From Micromonospora luteifusca (GTDB taxonomy: Bacteria > Actinomycetota > Actinomycetes > Mycobacteriales > Micromonosporaceae), in assembly GCF_016907275.1 (NCBI RefSeq), contig NZ_JAFBBP010000001.1:310001-374000 (forward strand): a stretch of DNA of 64,000 nucleotides. Reading direction: 5' to 3'. Below the pieces are notes generated by a model that searched no databases, was not told the origin of the DNA, and saw only the letters and a list, made by a program, of their open reading frames with translations. The position numbers and the translations under genes were made by a program. Positions 8,549-17,673 of this stretch are shown here, piece by piece; the first letter of the stretch is position 1; every line of letters starts with the position of its first letter.

Positions 8549-8788
8549 GCTCGCCCCGACACGTCCGTACGCCGTACACGAATTGTCTTGGTTCTGTCAC
8601 AACTGCTTCCGGAAAACCGGACGCCAGTCGGATGACCTGCGGCGTGAATGAATTCATGTGCTTACATGCAACCATGTTTTACCCAGCCGAGATCAGCCGC
8701 CACTAGGGTCAGGACGCCGATCGATGTTTCGGTCGGCGGTGCGAGAAATCCATCCGGAGTGATTTGGGGAACCGGAAGGGGTCGGGGG

Positions 8789-9295
8789 ATGCAGGGTATT
8801 CCAGTCGCCAGTGTGGTCATCGGCATCGCGTCGTCACCGGCCGAACGCCGACATCTGGCCCGTTTGCTCGGCGGGAGCGACGCCTTCCTGATCGTCTCGA
8901 ACGTCGACCAGGCACGAGAGTTCCTCGGGGTGGTCGAGGCGCCTCCTGCCGCGACTCCCCCGACCAGCACCATGGTCGCCGAGGTGACGCCCAGCCCACA
9001 GCCGCCGCCACCCGACCTGACCGTCGACTCCGACCGTCGGGTGCTGCGGTGGCGCGACCAGGAGATCGACCTGACCCGGTTGGAACACGACGTCCTGCTC
9101 TGCATGGTGCACGCTCCCGGGCAGATCTGGACCTACGAGCGCCTGCACCTCGAGGTCTGGGGCAACCGGCACCTCGGCCGCGGCTCCGACATCCACTCGG
9201 TGATCCGGCGGGTGCGCGGCAAGCTCGCCCGGCTGAACGCCGCGGCGACGATCCACTCGGTACGCGGGGTCGGCTTTCGGCTCGCCCCCGTCTGA
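8789..9295 (+). CDS. Winged-helix DNA-binding protein with degenerate receiver-like N-domain
   Basis: A 168-residue protein. Residues 75-168 form an OmpR/PhoB-type winged helix (EIDLTRLEHDVLLCMV, then a recognition helix near DIHSVIRRVRGKLARL, ending SVRGVGFRLAP). The first 45 residues (VVIGIASSPAERRHLARLLGG) look like the start of a receiver fold but lack any phospho-acceptor Asp, and a Pro-rich linker follows. The ATG at 8789 has a purine-rich GGAAGGGG site upstream. Its closest relative in the window is the protein at 14022, on the other side of the subtilase, and it faces that protease across a shared terminator. Control of the protease is an inference from position. Confidence 0.8.
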   Translation: MQGIPVASVVIGIASSPAERRHLARLLGGSDAFLIVSNVDQAREFLGVVEAPPAATPPTSTMVAEVTPSPQPPPPDLTVDSDRRVLRWRDQEIDLTRLEHDVLLCMVHAPGQIWTYERLHLEVWGNRHLGRGSDIHSVIRRVRGKLARLNAAATIHSVRGVGFRLAPV

Positions 9296-9310
9296 TTTGC
9301 CGCACATGGT

Positions 9311-9343
9311 CCGGCCCGCCTGGTCTGAGACCAGGCGGGCCGG
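9311..9343. terminator. Bidirectional rho-independent-type hairpin
   Basis: Perfect 16-base inverted arms (ccggcccgcctggtct and its complement) around a single central base. It lies between two convergent genes, the winged-helix regulator and the subtilase, 16 bases after the first stop and 24 bases past the second. There is no long T-run, as is usual in high-GC actinobacteria. Confidence 0.8.
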
Positions 9344-9366
9344 ATTTCTTCGCTACCGCTCAGGCG

Positions 9367-12300
9367 TCAGCACCGGATAGGCGCCAACCCGAAGTTCTCC
9401 ACCGTCGGAGTGGCGGTGGCGATTTTCGTCTGACGGGTCTGCGGCTTCCAGCCGTCCTTGGCGACGATCATCGTGAGCGGGTTGTTGCGGCGGTCCATCC
9501 AGTAGGCGTACTCGCCCTCGGCGTCCGTGGCGAAGGTCCACGACGACGCCCACGAGTCGACCTGGACGACCGCGCCGGTGAGCGGCGAGGTCGCACCCTG
9601 GCAACTGGTGCCGGTGACCGTACCCATGAGCTTGCCCCACGTCTTCGGGGGGTTCGCGGTCATGGTCACCGCGACCGGCGCCACCGAGTACGGCGTGTTC
9701 TCCGAGATCCCGACCGAGCCGGAGTAGGTGCCCGGCTGGTCCACGTTCGCCGTCATTCCGACGGTGACCGTGACCTTCGCACCCGGTGCGAGGGTGACCG
9801 CCGACTTGTCGATGGTCATCCAGCTGACGTCGGCCGCAGACTCGGCGCAACCCTCGAAGCCCGGGAGCGCCTCGCTCTCCGGAGCCGCGTTGAAGCTGCC
9901 GGACGAACCGCCGACCTTGTAGAAGCCGCACGCCGCCCCGCCGCGGTAACGCGCCGTGTTGGCGTTTGGCAGGTTGGACCACGAACCGGCGGCCGGGTCG
10001 AAGGCGAAGCCGGCGTTGCTGATGGCCCCACCCTGCGAACCACCGACGACGAGGAGCTTGCCGCTGGCAACAGCGTACGAGCTGGCCCAGTTGTCGGTCG
10101 GCGCGTCGGCGATGGCGGTCCACGTGTTGGCACCCGGGTCGAAGGCGTAGCTGGACTTCTGCGCTGCGGCGCCGTCGTTGCCGCCGGTGCAGTAGACCAT
10201 GCCGTCGATCCCGCCGCAGGAGGCGAAGGCCACCGACTTCGGGTAGTTGGCCATCGTCTCCCAGGTGTTGCTGCCCGGGTCGAACCGGACGACGCTGTTC
10301 GACATCGGCAGACAGTCCGCGGTGGTGCAGCCACCGATCGCGTACAGCTTGCCGTCGACGACGGCCTGACCGGCCGCGGCGCGCGGTGCCGGGTTGTCGG
10401 CCAGCTCCGTCCAGGTGTTGGCTCCCGGGTCGTACGACCAGGTGGCCGAGTCCGGGCCGGCGTCGCCCCAGCCACCGGTGGCGATGATCTTCCCGCCGAT
10501 GACGCCCACCGTCAGGGCGTTGCGGGCGCCGGGAAGGTCGGCGATCGCCGTCCAGGTCTGCGCGGCCGGGTCGTAGGCGTAGTTCTTGGTGGTGGAGGCG
10601 CTACCGTCGCCACCACCGAGCGAGTACACCTTGCCGTCCAGGTTCACCACCCGGTTGTCCATGATGGTGGACGGGTAGTTGGCGATGTTGGTCCACGGCG
10701 CCGCCTGCGGGCCGACCGCAGCGGTTGCGGTCTTGGCCTTGCCGGACGCCTTGGCGGCGAACGACGTCGGGACGTTGAGCCGCTGCTCCGGTGCGCCGGT
10801 GGCCCCGAGCACCTGCTGCCTGGTGACCGTGGAACCGTCGGCCCGGAGGATCTCGAACCCGTTGTCACGCTCTCCGAACTTGACCTCGACCGGCGCGCCG
10901 CCGGTGTTGGTCACCGTGAACGTCTTGCTGGCCTTGCCGCTGGGCATCTGCAGCGTCGCGCTCAGCTGCGTCGGAGTCACCGACAGCCGACCGGCCGCGA
11001 GCTGGAAGTTCGCGGCGGTCGCCCAGTCGGCCTCGACGTCGACCTGCTTGGACTGGCTGACGTAGTTGCCGGCGGTCGCGGTGAACGGGTGCGTGCCGGT
11101 CAGCGTCGAGTAGATCCAGTAGAAGCCGTCGGCCAGCTCCGCGTCGTCGGGGGTCGCCACGGTGACGGCCTTCTCGGCGGGCCGGTCCTTGCTGGTGACG
11201 GTCGCGCCGTTGACGTAGCTGTTGTCGTTCTTGTCGCGGACGTTGCCGACGACCAGACCGCCGTCGACCGGAACGCAGGTGATCTGGCTGCCGATCAGGA
11301 CGCTGTCGACCTCCCACCACCACTCGTACGAGGCGTCGTAGTAGTGGAACCGGACCTGCACCTGCGCCTTACCGGCCGCCTGCGGGATCGGGATCTCGGT
11401 CACCTTCGGGCCCCGGACGTCCGTCTCCTGGCGGAGCACGTTGGTCCAGGTGGCACCGCCGTCGATGCTCAGGTCGACGTCGGCGGTGTCGTCAGCCAGT
11501 TGGTTGAAGTCCTGGTTGAACCGGATGACCGGCGCCGTGACGCTGGTCAGGTTGACCACCGGGCTGACCAGGGAGGTGTCCTGGCTCTTGCCCGCACCGT
11601 AGGCGTCGCTGTCGATCATCGCGAAGTTGCCGTTGGCGCCGGTCAGGTTGCCCCGGTTGCCGTCGTCGGTGAACTTCCAGACCGAACCGCTGCCCGCGTT
11701 GTCCACGACCGTCCAGCCGGCCGGCGTGGTCGTGCCGTCGAACGTCTCGTACTCACCGTCGGAGCCGAACGTGTATCCGGGCGCGGTGGTGCAGGTGTTG
11801 GTGTTCACCGGCACGGCGACGTTGGCGGTGGCGTTGCCCGAGCCGACCACGACCTCCTTGGTGACGGTCTGGTAACCCGGGTACTGCGACTCGTACTTCA
11901 GGGTGTAGGTCTGCCCGGCGGGCAGCTTGATGCTGTAGCGGCCGTTCGTCGGCGTGGTGTAGTCGTAGACGCCGGACACGCCCGTCACGGTCACCTTCGC
12001 GTACAACGGCCAGCCGTGGCCGGAGCCATCGGTGACCGCTCCGGTGACGTTGACACTTGGCACCGGTACCAGCGCGACGTTGAGTGTCGTGGTCGCACCC
12101 TTGGCAACCGTCGCCGGCTTCGTGGTGGTGCCGTAGCCGAACGCCGCCACGGCGACCTGGTAGTCGCCGGTGGGGAGCTGGGTCGAGAACTTGCCGTCGG
12201 CACCGGTGGTCAGCTCACGCGCGGCCGGGCCGGTGAGCGTCAGGGTCGCGCCGGCGATCGCGGCGCCGGTGGCCGCGTCGGTGACCGTGCCGGCCAGGGT

Positions 12301-13779
12301 GCCGATGTCGCCGGTCGGGGCGGCGTTGAGCAGCGCGAGGGCGTCCAGGAGACCTTCGCCGTAGACGTTGTTGTCGGCCGCGGTGCCACCGCACTGGTCG
12401 TCGGCCTTGTCGACCGCGGCGCCGTTGAGCAGCGCACGGGTCGCGTTGATGTCACCGATCAGCGACGGAGCCGCCGAGTACAGCAACGCGATCGCGCCCG
12501 CGAGGTGCGGTGCCGCCATCGAGGTGCCGCTGATGCTGCCGTAGGCGTTGCCCGGGATGCTCGACCGGATGTTCAGGCCCGGTGCCGAGATGTTGGGCTT
12601 GATCTCGCCGTTCTGCCCGGGGCCCCGGGCGGAGAAGCTGGCGATGTTGTTGTTGATGTCGTACGCGCCGGTCGAGTAGTTGCTGGCGAGGCTGCCCGGC
12701 GAACCACTGGTCTGACATGCCGGCCCGCTGTTGCCGTTGGACCAGGCCCCGAAGATTCCGGACGCGGCCCAGGCCAGCGTCACGTCCTCCATGAACGGCT
12801 CGTTGGACGGGTTCTGGGTGCCCCACGAGTTGTTGATGATGTTTGGTCGCTTGCTCGCGTCCGCGTTCTGGCCGTTGAGGTCCAGCGGCTCGAGCATCCA
12901 CTGACCGGACTCGACCAGAGCGGCATCGCTGGGGCAGCAACCGTTCGCCGCGATCCACTTGACCCCGGGGGCGACACCGATCTGGTTCGCGCCGTCGGAG
13001 CCGGCCATGGTGCCCATCGTGTGCGTACCGTGGCCATCGTTGTCACAGGGCGCGGCCGCGCAGGTGCCGGCGGCGTTGAACCAGTTGTAGTTGTGGTCGA
13101 ACGTCCCGTCGCCCTTGTTGCCCCGGTAGGAGTTCACCAGCGCCGGGTGGTCGAACTGGACCCCGGTGTCGATGTTCGCGATGGTGATGCCCTCGCCCTT
13201 GACGCCGTACTGGGACCAGACGTCGTCGGCGTTGATGTTGGCGATGCCCCACTCGAGGGAGTTCACGGTCTTCTCGTCGGTGCCCTTGGTGGTCTCGGGC
13301 ACCTTGTAGGCAACCGGCGCGTAGAGGCCCTCGACCTCGGCGTGCCCGGCGAACTTCTGCGCCATCGACAGCGAGCCACTGCTCACCTTGATCGCGTTGG
13401 TGGCCCAGAAGGTCTGGTACTTCGCACCCGAGCCGTCGAGCTCGGCCTTGATCTTGCCCTGACTCGCCGCGGCGGTCTTGCGCAGCTCGTCCGCGACCGC
13501 CGTACCGCGCTTCGACCAGTCCTTGATGGAGCTGGCCTTGCTCAGGTCGGCCCGGTCCTTGAACCGGATCCAGAAGTCCCCTTCACTCTTGGCCTGGAGC
13601 TGCTTGGCAAGCTCCGGTCGGATCTTGTCCCCCGTCGGGGCGCCCGCCCCCATCTCGCCGCTGGGCGCGGCCTGCGCGCCTGTGCTGATGGTGGCCAAGC
13701 ATGTCGCGGCGAGGATCGTCGCCGCCCCGGCGCTCACCAGTGATCTGGCTGTGCGCCGCCATTGTGGACGTCTGAACAT
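9367..13779 (-). CDS. Large secreted S8 subtilisin-like protease with Kelch repeats
   Basis: A 1470-residue protein. The start is fixed by GGGAGG 9 bases before the ATG. The signal peptide (about 1-37) has a Lys/Arg-rich start and ends GAQA|A. An inhibitor-like prodomain (about 50-160) follows, then the peptidase with D204 (NIDTGVQFD), H250 (DGHGTH) and S420 (GTSMAAP). After about 560 come two carboxypeptidase-regulatory-like beta domains, a jelly-roll/MAM-like segment, and, from about 1080 to 1310, at least five Kelch-type blades (YSLGGGDGS, IIATGGWG, LYAIGGCT, VYCTGGND, LLVVGGSQG). A final regulatory-like domain ends the protein. It is an extracellular protein-degrading enzyme whose C-terminal half probably binds substrate or cell wall. 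It has no LPXTG anchor. Confidence 0.93.
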   Translation of the reverse strand: MFRRPQWRRTARSLVSAGAATILAATCLATISTGAQAAPSGEMGAGAPTGDKIRPELAKQLQAKSEGDFWIRFKDRADLSKASSIKDWSKRGTAVADELRKTAAASQGKIKAELDGSGAKYQTFWATNAIKVSSGSLSMAQKFAGHAEVEGLYAPVAYKVPETTKGTDEKTVNSLEWGIANINADDVWSQYGVKGEGITIANIDTGVQFDHPALVNSYRGNKGDGTFDHNYNWFNAAGTCAAAPCDNDGHGTHTMGTMAGSDGANQIGVAPGVKWIAANGCCPSDAALVESGQWMLEPLDLNGQNADASKRPNIINNSWGTQNPSNEPFMEDVTLAWAASGIFGAWSNGNSGPACQTSGSPGSLASNYSTGAYDINNNIASFSARGPGQNGEIKPNISAPGLNIRSSIPGNAYGSISGTSMAAPHLAGAIALLYSAAPSLIGDINATRALLNGAAVDKADDQCGGTAADNNVYGEGLLDALALLNAAPTGDIGTLAGTVTDAATGAAIAGATLTLTGPAARELTTGADGKFSTQLPTGDYQVAVAAFGYGTTTKPATVAKGATTTLNVALVPVPSVNVTGAVTDGSGHGWPLYAKVTVTGVSGVYDYTTPTNGRYSIKLPAGQTYTLKYESQYPGYQTVTKEVVVGSGNATANVAVPVNTNTCTTAPGYTFGSDGEYETFDGTTTPAGWTVVDNAGSGSVWKFTDDGNRGNLTGANGNFAMIDSDAYGAGKSQDTSLVSPVVNLTSVTAPVIRFNQDFNQLADDTADVDLSIDGGATWTNVLRQETDVRGPKVTEIPIPQAAGKAQVQVRFHYYDASYEWWWEVDSVLIGSQITCVPVDGGLVVGNVRDKNDNSYVNGATVTSKDRPAEKAVTVATPDDAELADGFYWIYSTLTGTHPFTATAGNYVSQSKQVDVEADWATAANFQLAAGRLSVTPTQLSATLQMPSGKASKTFTVTNTGGAPVEVKFGERDNGFEILRADGSTVTRQQVLGATGAPEQRLNVPTSFAAKASGKAKTATAAVGPQAAPWTNIANYPSTIMDNRVVNLDGKVYSLGGGDGSASTTKNYAYDPAAQTWTAIADLPGARNALTVGVIGGKIIATGGWGDAGPDSATWSYDPGANTWTELADNPAPRAAAGQAVVDGKLYAIGGCTTADCLPMSNSVVRFDPGSNTWETMANYPKSVAFASCGGIDGMVYCTGGNDGAAAQKSSYAFDPGANTWTAIADAPTDNWASSYAVASGKLLVVGGSQGGAISNAGFAFDPAAGSWSNLPNANTARYRGGAACGFYKVGGSSGSFNAAPESEALPGFEGCAESAADVSWMTIDKSAVTLAPGAKVTVTVGMTANVDQPGTYSGSVGISENTPYSVAPVAVTMTANPPKTWGKLMGTVTGTSCQGATSPLTGAVVQVDSWASSWTFATDAEGEYAYWMDRRNNPLTMIVAKDGWKPQTRQTKIATATPTVENFGLAPIRC

Positions 13780-14021
13780 TGGTGCTGCCTCCCTCAGAAC
13801 GACCCAGGGGTGTAGATGGGCCATGGTGAGGGTGCGGGAGATTCGTCTCGGCGTACCGAGCGATCGAACCCTCCATGCCTCCCCATGCACCGCGCGGGTC
13901 ACGCCGGTTGCCCGAGTGGACACTATGATCGAGAAGAACGGACGATCAAGAACTTGCCGTGAGCAACTTGTCGCTAAGAGTTGCCATGCTGGCGGCGCGC
14001 TTGCCAATCATTGTCAGGACC

Positions 14022-14597
14022 ATGACGAGAGCTGGGCAGGGATGCCCATCGATCCCGGGCGGTGCGGTGGCCGAGGACGACGAGGCGACGGTGGACAGGG
14101 GTGTTCCGGCGGACGAGCCGTTCCCGCTGCTGATCGCGGTGACCCCGTCGCCGGCCGAGCGCATCCGGCTCGCGGAGCGCCTCGACGGCATCGCACCACT
14201 GCTGCTGGTGGCCGATCTCGACGAGCTGCGCCGACTGATCGCGGCGCCGCAGCAGGTGGCCGCCGCCCCGTCCGAGCCCGCGCCCGTCGCCGCCCTGGTG
14301 ATCGACTCAGCCCGGTCCAGCGCCCGCTGCGGGGGCCGCGAGATCGACCTCACCCGACTGGAACACGACCTGCTGACCTGCCTGATCTCCGAGCCGGTCC
14401 GGGTCTGGAGCTACGCGGAGCTGCACCGGTCGGTCTGGGGTGACGAGGGGCGCGAACGCAAGGCGGACGTGCAGTCGCTGGTGAAGCGGCTGCGCCGCAA
14501 GCTGCACGCCCTCGGCACCGGGGCCGCCATCGACGTCGTTCGAGGTGTCGGGCTCCGGCTGACAGATCACCAGCAGGCCCGGGTCGAACGAGCCTGA
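14022..14597 (+). CDS. Winged-helix DNA-binding protein, paralogue of 8789-9295
   Basis: Same layout as the protein at 8789: PLLIAVTPSPAERIRLAERL at the N-terminal domain, a proline/alanine linker, then a winged helix (EIDLTRLEHDLLTCLI, DVQSLVKRLRRKLHAL, VVRGVGLRLTD). No phospho-acceptor Asp is visible. The start is uncertain: GTG 13959, ATG 13986, ATG 14022 and GTG 14091 are all in frame and none has a strong ribosome site. The gene is divergent from the subtilase across about 240 bases, the natural place for its control region. The two paralogues therefore bracket the protease. Confidence 0.75.
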   Translation: MTRAGQGCPSIPGGAVAEDDEATVDRGVPADEPFPLLIAVTPSPAERIRLAERLDGIAPLLLVADLDELRRLIAAPQQVAAAPSEPAPVAALVIDSARSSARCGGREIDLTRLEHDLLTCLISEPVRVWSYAELHRSVWGDEGRERKADVQSLVKRLRRKLHALGTGAAIDVVRGVGLRLTDHQQARVERA

Positions 14598-14689
14598 CAG
14601 CTTCGTCGCATGAACTGATCCCACGGTGGGTAGGACCTCAAGATCAGCAACGAAACAAGCGACGAAGAACGCTGGTAAGGAGAGTCAGG

Positions 14690-15193
14690 ATGGCATTCCC
14701 CCACCCCTCGACCGTGTCCATCGGCCTCAAGGCGGCCGCGCACGTCGGGATCGCGGTGAGTGACCTCGACCGCTCGGTCGCGTTCTATCAGGCCCTGCTC
14801 GGCGCGGAACCGGTCGTACGGGACGAGAGCATGCACGGCGCCGGCTTCGCGCAGTCACAGGGTCTGCCAACGACGAAGCTGCGCTACGCCACCTTCAACC
14901 TCGACAACCTCGGGATCGACCTGATCCAGTTCCAGGAGCCGGTCGGTGACGTCGCACAGGTGGCCGCCAACCGGCCCGGCTCGATGCACCTGTGCTTCCA
15001 GGTGGACGACGTGCGCTCGGTCTTCGACCGGATGCGCGAGGGCGGCTTCGAGTTCCTCGGGCAGCCGTACACCTTCGCGGCCGGCGAGGTGAACCCGCCG
15101 GATGCCGTCGGCACCGAGGTCGCGTACTTCAACGACCCGGACGGAACGAACCTCGAACTCATCGCGCCCAAGGGCGGGTTCTCCCGCGGCTAG
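14690..15193 (+). CDS. VOC family protein (glyoxalase/dioxygenase superfamily)
   Basis: A 167-residue protein with two beta-alpha-beta-beta-beta modules. The first starts AAHVGIAVSDLDRSVAFYQALLGAEP and the second starts SMHLCFQVDDVRSVFDRMREGG. It ends with the typical FNDPDGTNLELIAP. Candidate metal ligands are H38 or so near the start of the first module, His in MHLCF, and the final Glu of NLELI. Such proteins are lyases, dioxygenases or drug-binding proteins; the substrate is not evident. The start has AAGGAGAG 8 bases upstream. The gene stands alone, 92 bases after the winged-helix gene, with its own terminator. Confidence 0.85.
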   Translation: MAFPHPSTVSIGLKAAAHVGIAVSDLDRSVAFYQALLGAEPVVRDESMHGAGFAQSQGLPTTKLRYATFNLDNLGIDLIQFQEPVGDVAQVAANRPGSMHLCFQVDDVRSVFDRMREGGFEFLGQPYTFAAGEVNPPDAVGTEVAYFNDPDGTNLELIAPKGGFSRG

Positions 15194-15204
15194 TAGTCCA
15201 TTCG

Positions 15205-15245
15205 ACGGCGTGGGGTGTGCCGGCTTTCGGCACACCCCACGCCGT
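15205..15245. terminator. Bidirectional hairpin between VOC gene and formate transporter gene
   Basis: Perfect 18-base arms (acggcgtggggtgtgccg and complement) around a 5-base loop gcttt. It starts 11 bases after the VOC stop and ends 14 bases before the stop of the convergent MFS gene, so it can serve both. Confidence 0.85.
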
Positions 15246-15259
15246 TCTGATGAGACGGT

Positions 15260-16546
15260 TCAGCGGCCGGTGCCACCGCCCTCCGACTGGGGCCGTCCCG
15301 GCTCGGACGGCATCCGGGTGATCGGCGGCAGGATGAGGGCGACGAGGGCGACGATCGCGATGACCGTGAACGGCACCGTGTAGCTCTTGCCGCTCGCCTC
15401 GTAGAGCAGGGACGTGACCAGCGGACCGACCACTCCGCCGATGCTCCAGGCCACGATCATCGCCCCGTAGATGGCACCGCCGTTCGGGGTGCCGAAGTAG
15501 TCGGCCGCGGTGGCGGGCATCGTGCCGAAGCCGCCGCCGTACGCGAGGTAGATCAGTGCGGCGAGGACCGCGAAGAGCGCGAACGACGCGGCGTGCGGCA
15601 GGATGAAGAAGCAGATCGCTTGGAGCAGCAGCATCCCGATGAACGCCTGCATCCGCCCGATGCGGTCGGACAACCACGCCCAGGCCACCCGTCCGGCGCC
15701 GTTGAACAGGCCGAGGACGCCGACCAGGGTCGCCGCCGTCGCCGCGCTCGCCCCGGCGATGACCTGGGTGGCGTCCGACGCCTGGGAGATGAACGCGATG
15801 CCGCAGGCGACGTTGAGCGTGAGGATGCCGGTGAGCATGTACCACTGCCGGGTGCGCAGGGCCTCGCGCAGCGTGTAGACCCGGGTGCCCGCGAGGGCCC
15901 GACCGACGGTCTTCGGGGTGAACCCGGGCACCTGGTATCCGGCCGGCGGGTTACGGAAGAACGAGGCCCCGAGGAGGATCGCGATCAGATACCCGACGCC
16001 CAGCGGGAAGAACACATGCGTCGGGTCGTCGGTGCCGTTGAGCAGCCGCTTCGCCACCGGCGCGACGATCACCGCGCCGAAGCCGAAGCCGGCGACCGCG
16101 ATCCCGGTGATCAGGCCACGCTGGTCCGGGAACCACTTGGCGAGCATCGCGATCGGCGTGATGTACGCGGCCCCCAGGCCAATTCCCCCCAGCACGCCGT
16201 ACGTGAGTACCAGCAACCAGAGGTCGTCCTTCGACGACGTGAGCGAGGCCAGCATGTTGCCGACCGCGTAGAGCACGCCGCCGCCCAGCGCGACCGGTCG
16301 TGGTCCGCGCCGGTCCTGGATCCGGCCGCCGATCAGGCTGCCGATGAAGATCGTGCCGATCGCCACCTCGAACGGCAGCACGGCCTCCCACTTGGCCCAG
16401 CCGAACTCATCCTGCAACGGCTTGTTGAACACACTCCACGCGTACACCGCGCCGAGCGCGAGTTGCACGAGCACTGCGGCGACGACGAGACTCCACCGGC
16501 CCCGCGTCGGTGTGGGTCTTCCTGAATCAGTTGCGGTGTGTGCCAT
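15260..16546 (-). CDS. OFA-family MFS transporter (oxalate/formate antiporter-like)
   Basis: A 428-residue transporter with 12 predicted membrane helices. It has the OFA hallmark start LALGAVYAWSVFNKPLQDEFGW and a loop 2-3 motif GGRIQDRRGPRP. The GLGAAYITPIAMLAKWFPDQRGLITGIAVAGFGFG region is strongly typical of the oxalate/formate antiporter family. It is the last gene of the formate dehydrogenase operon, 50 bases after the NrfD-type gene, so uptake or exchange of formate (or oxalate) is the likely role. The exact substrate is an inference from the neighbours. Confidence 0.85.
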   Translation of the reverse strand: MAHTATDSGRPTPTRGRWSLVVAAVLVQLALGAVYAWSVFNKPLQDEFGWAKWEAVLPFEVAIGTIFIGSLIGGRIQDRRGPRPVALGGGVLYAVGNMLASLTSSKDDLWLLVLTYGVLGGIGLGAAYITPIAMLAKWFPDQRGLITGIAVAGFGFGAVIVAPVAKRLLNGTDDPTHVFFPLGVGYLIAILLGASFFRNPPAGYQVPGFTPKTVGRALAGTRVYTLREALRTRQWYMLTGILTLNVACGIAFISQASDATQVIAGASAATAATLVGVLGLFNGAGRVAWAWLSDRIGRMQAFIGMLLLQAICFFILPHAASFALFAVLAALIYLAYGGGFGTMPATAADYFGTPNGGAIYGAMIVAWSIGGVVGPLVTSLLYEASGKSYTVPFTVIAIVALVALILPPITRMPSEPGRPQSEGGGTGR

Positions 16547-16596
16547 GAGCTGAGTCCCCCGTCTGCTGGCTCACTGGCTGGCGCCTCCTGGTCGGG

Positions 16597-17673
16597 CTAC
16601 GTCCCCTTCTCGGCCGGCGACCGGCCCTCCCTGCGGTCGCGCCGCTCCCGTTGCGGCACGACCGTGTACTTCGGGTCGCGCGCCGACACCCGGCCTGCCT
16701 CGAAGACACCGAAGCGGGTGGCGATCGACGATGCGACGAGAGCGGCGCCGGAGACCGCGGACAGGATCCGGTTCCGTCGGCTGAGCAACGCGCCAACGGT
16801 GCCCACGCCGAGCAGCACGCGGCCCGCCCGGATCAGTCGGCCGCTGCGCCCGTGCCCGTAGGGCTCACCGGTCAGGCCCATCCGCTCCAGCTGGCGACCG
16901 CCGACCAGTTCGGTGGTCGCGGCAGCGAGGACGAGTCGCCGCAGCGGGGCGGTCTCCGCGGCGGGCGCCGCGATCAGTCCGATCCCGGACGCGGCGGCGA
17001 GCGCGCTGCCGGCGAAGACGAACGGCAGCGAGGGGTACCCGTCGTGCCACGCCGGCACGGCGGTGTCGGCGAGCAGCACCCCGGTGTAGGTGGCCAGCGC
17101 CGGGGCGGTGGCCGCGGCGGCCAGCGCGGCGACGTCACCGACCGGCGGCGCCAGCCGGCGGGCGAGACCCAGCACCCCGTGCTGCGGAAGTCGCGGCGCG
17201 ATCTCGGCGACCGCCGCGACACCGGCGAGAGGCCCGAAGACGGTGAGGATCCAGGTGCCGACCGACATCGGCGAGGTCAGCTTGGCGACCCGGAGCATGT
17301 GGTGGAAACGGTCCGGCCGCCCGAGGTCGTGCACCAGCAGGAACGCGCTCGCGGCGACACCACCCAGGGCGGTCCACCGCCCCACCTGTCGCAGGCCGGG
17401 CCGCCCGGTCAGCTGGGCGCCCGCGCCGATCAGCGAGCCTCCGGCGGCCAGGCCGCCGGTGAACAGGTAACCGGCGATGTCGTACTTCCACACCGGCGGT
17501 TTGAGGACCGGCCGGCCGTAGTAGGAGGCGAAGTCGGCCGCCGGCACGGCGAGTTGCTCGCCATCGTGACCGCGACCCCGGTGGCGCTTGCGCTGCCCGT
17601 CGGGCTGGTCGAGGCGGGCCTGGAAGTCGCGGAACCGGGCGCCGACCGGCTCGTTCGGTGGCATGTCGGTCAT
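16597..17673 (-). CDS. nrfD: NrfD/PsrC-type membrane anchor of formate dehydrogenase
   Basis: A 358-residue polytopic membrane protein. A hydrophilic N-terminus of about 55 residues leads to PPVWKYDIAGYLFTGGLAAGGSLIGAG, the usual opening of NrfD-family quinone-reactive subunits. About eight helices follow, with SPMSVGTWILTVFG in the middle and a basic tail. NrfD proteins take electrons from the iron-sulfur subunit to the quinone pool. The start ATG at 17673 overlaps the stop of the iron-sulfur subunit (ATGA). Another Met three codons later is possible. The long hydrophilic N-terminus is more than a minimal anchor needs. Confidence 0.85.
   Translation of the reverse strand: MTDMPPNEPVGARFRDFQARLDQPDGQRKRHRGRGHDGEQLAVPAADFASYYGRPVLKPPVWKYDIAGYLFTGGLAAGGSLIGAGAQLTGRPGLRQVGRWTALGGVAASAFLLVHDLGRPDRFHHMLRVAKLTSPMSVGTWILTVFGPLAGVAAVAEIAPRLPQHGVLGLARRLAPPVGDVAALAAAATAPALATYTGVLLADTAVPAWHDGYPSLPFVFAGSALAAASGIGLIAAPAAETAPLRRLVLAAATTELVGGRQLERMGLTGEPYGHGRSGRLIRAGRVLLGVGTVGALLSRRNRILSAVSGAALVASSIATRFGVFEAGRVSARDPKYTVVPQRERRDRREGRSPAEKGT

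Noticed and set aside
8764..13743. A + strand open frame of about 1659 codons opposite the first subtilase
   Set aside because: It is Arg/Gly-rich, has no domain, and lies antisense to a gene with a clear signal peptide, catalytic triad and ribosome site. It is an artefact of G/C-rich third positions.
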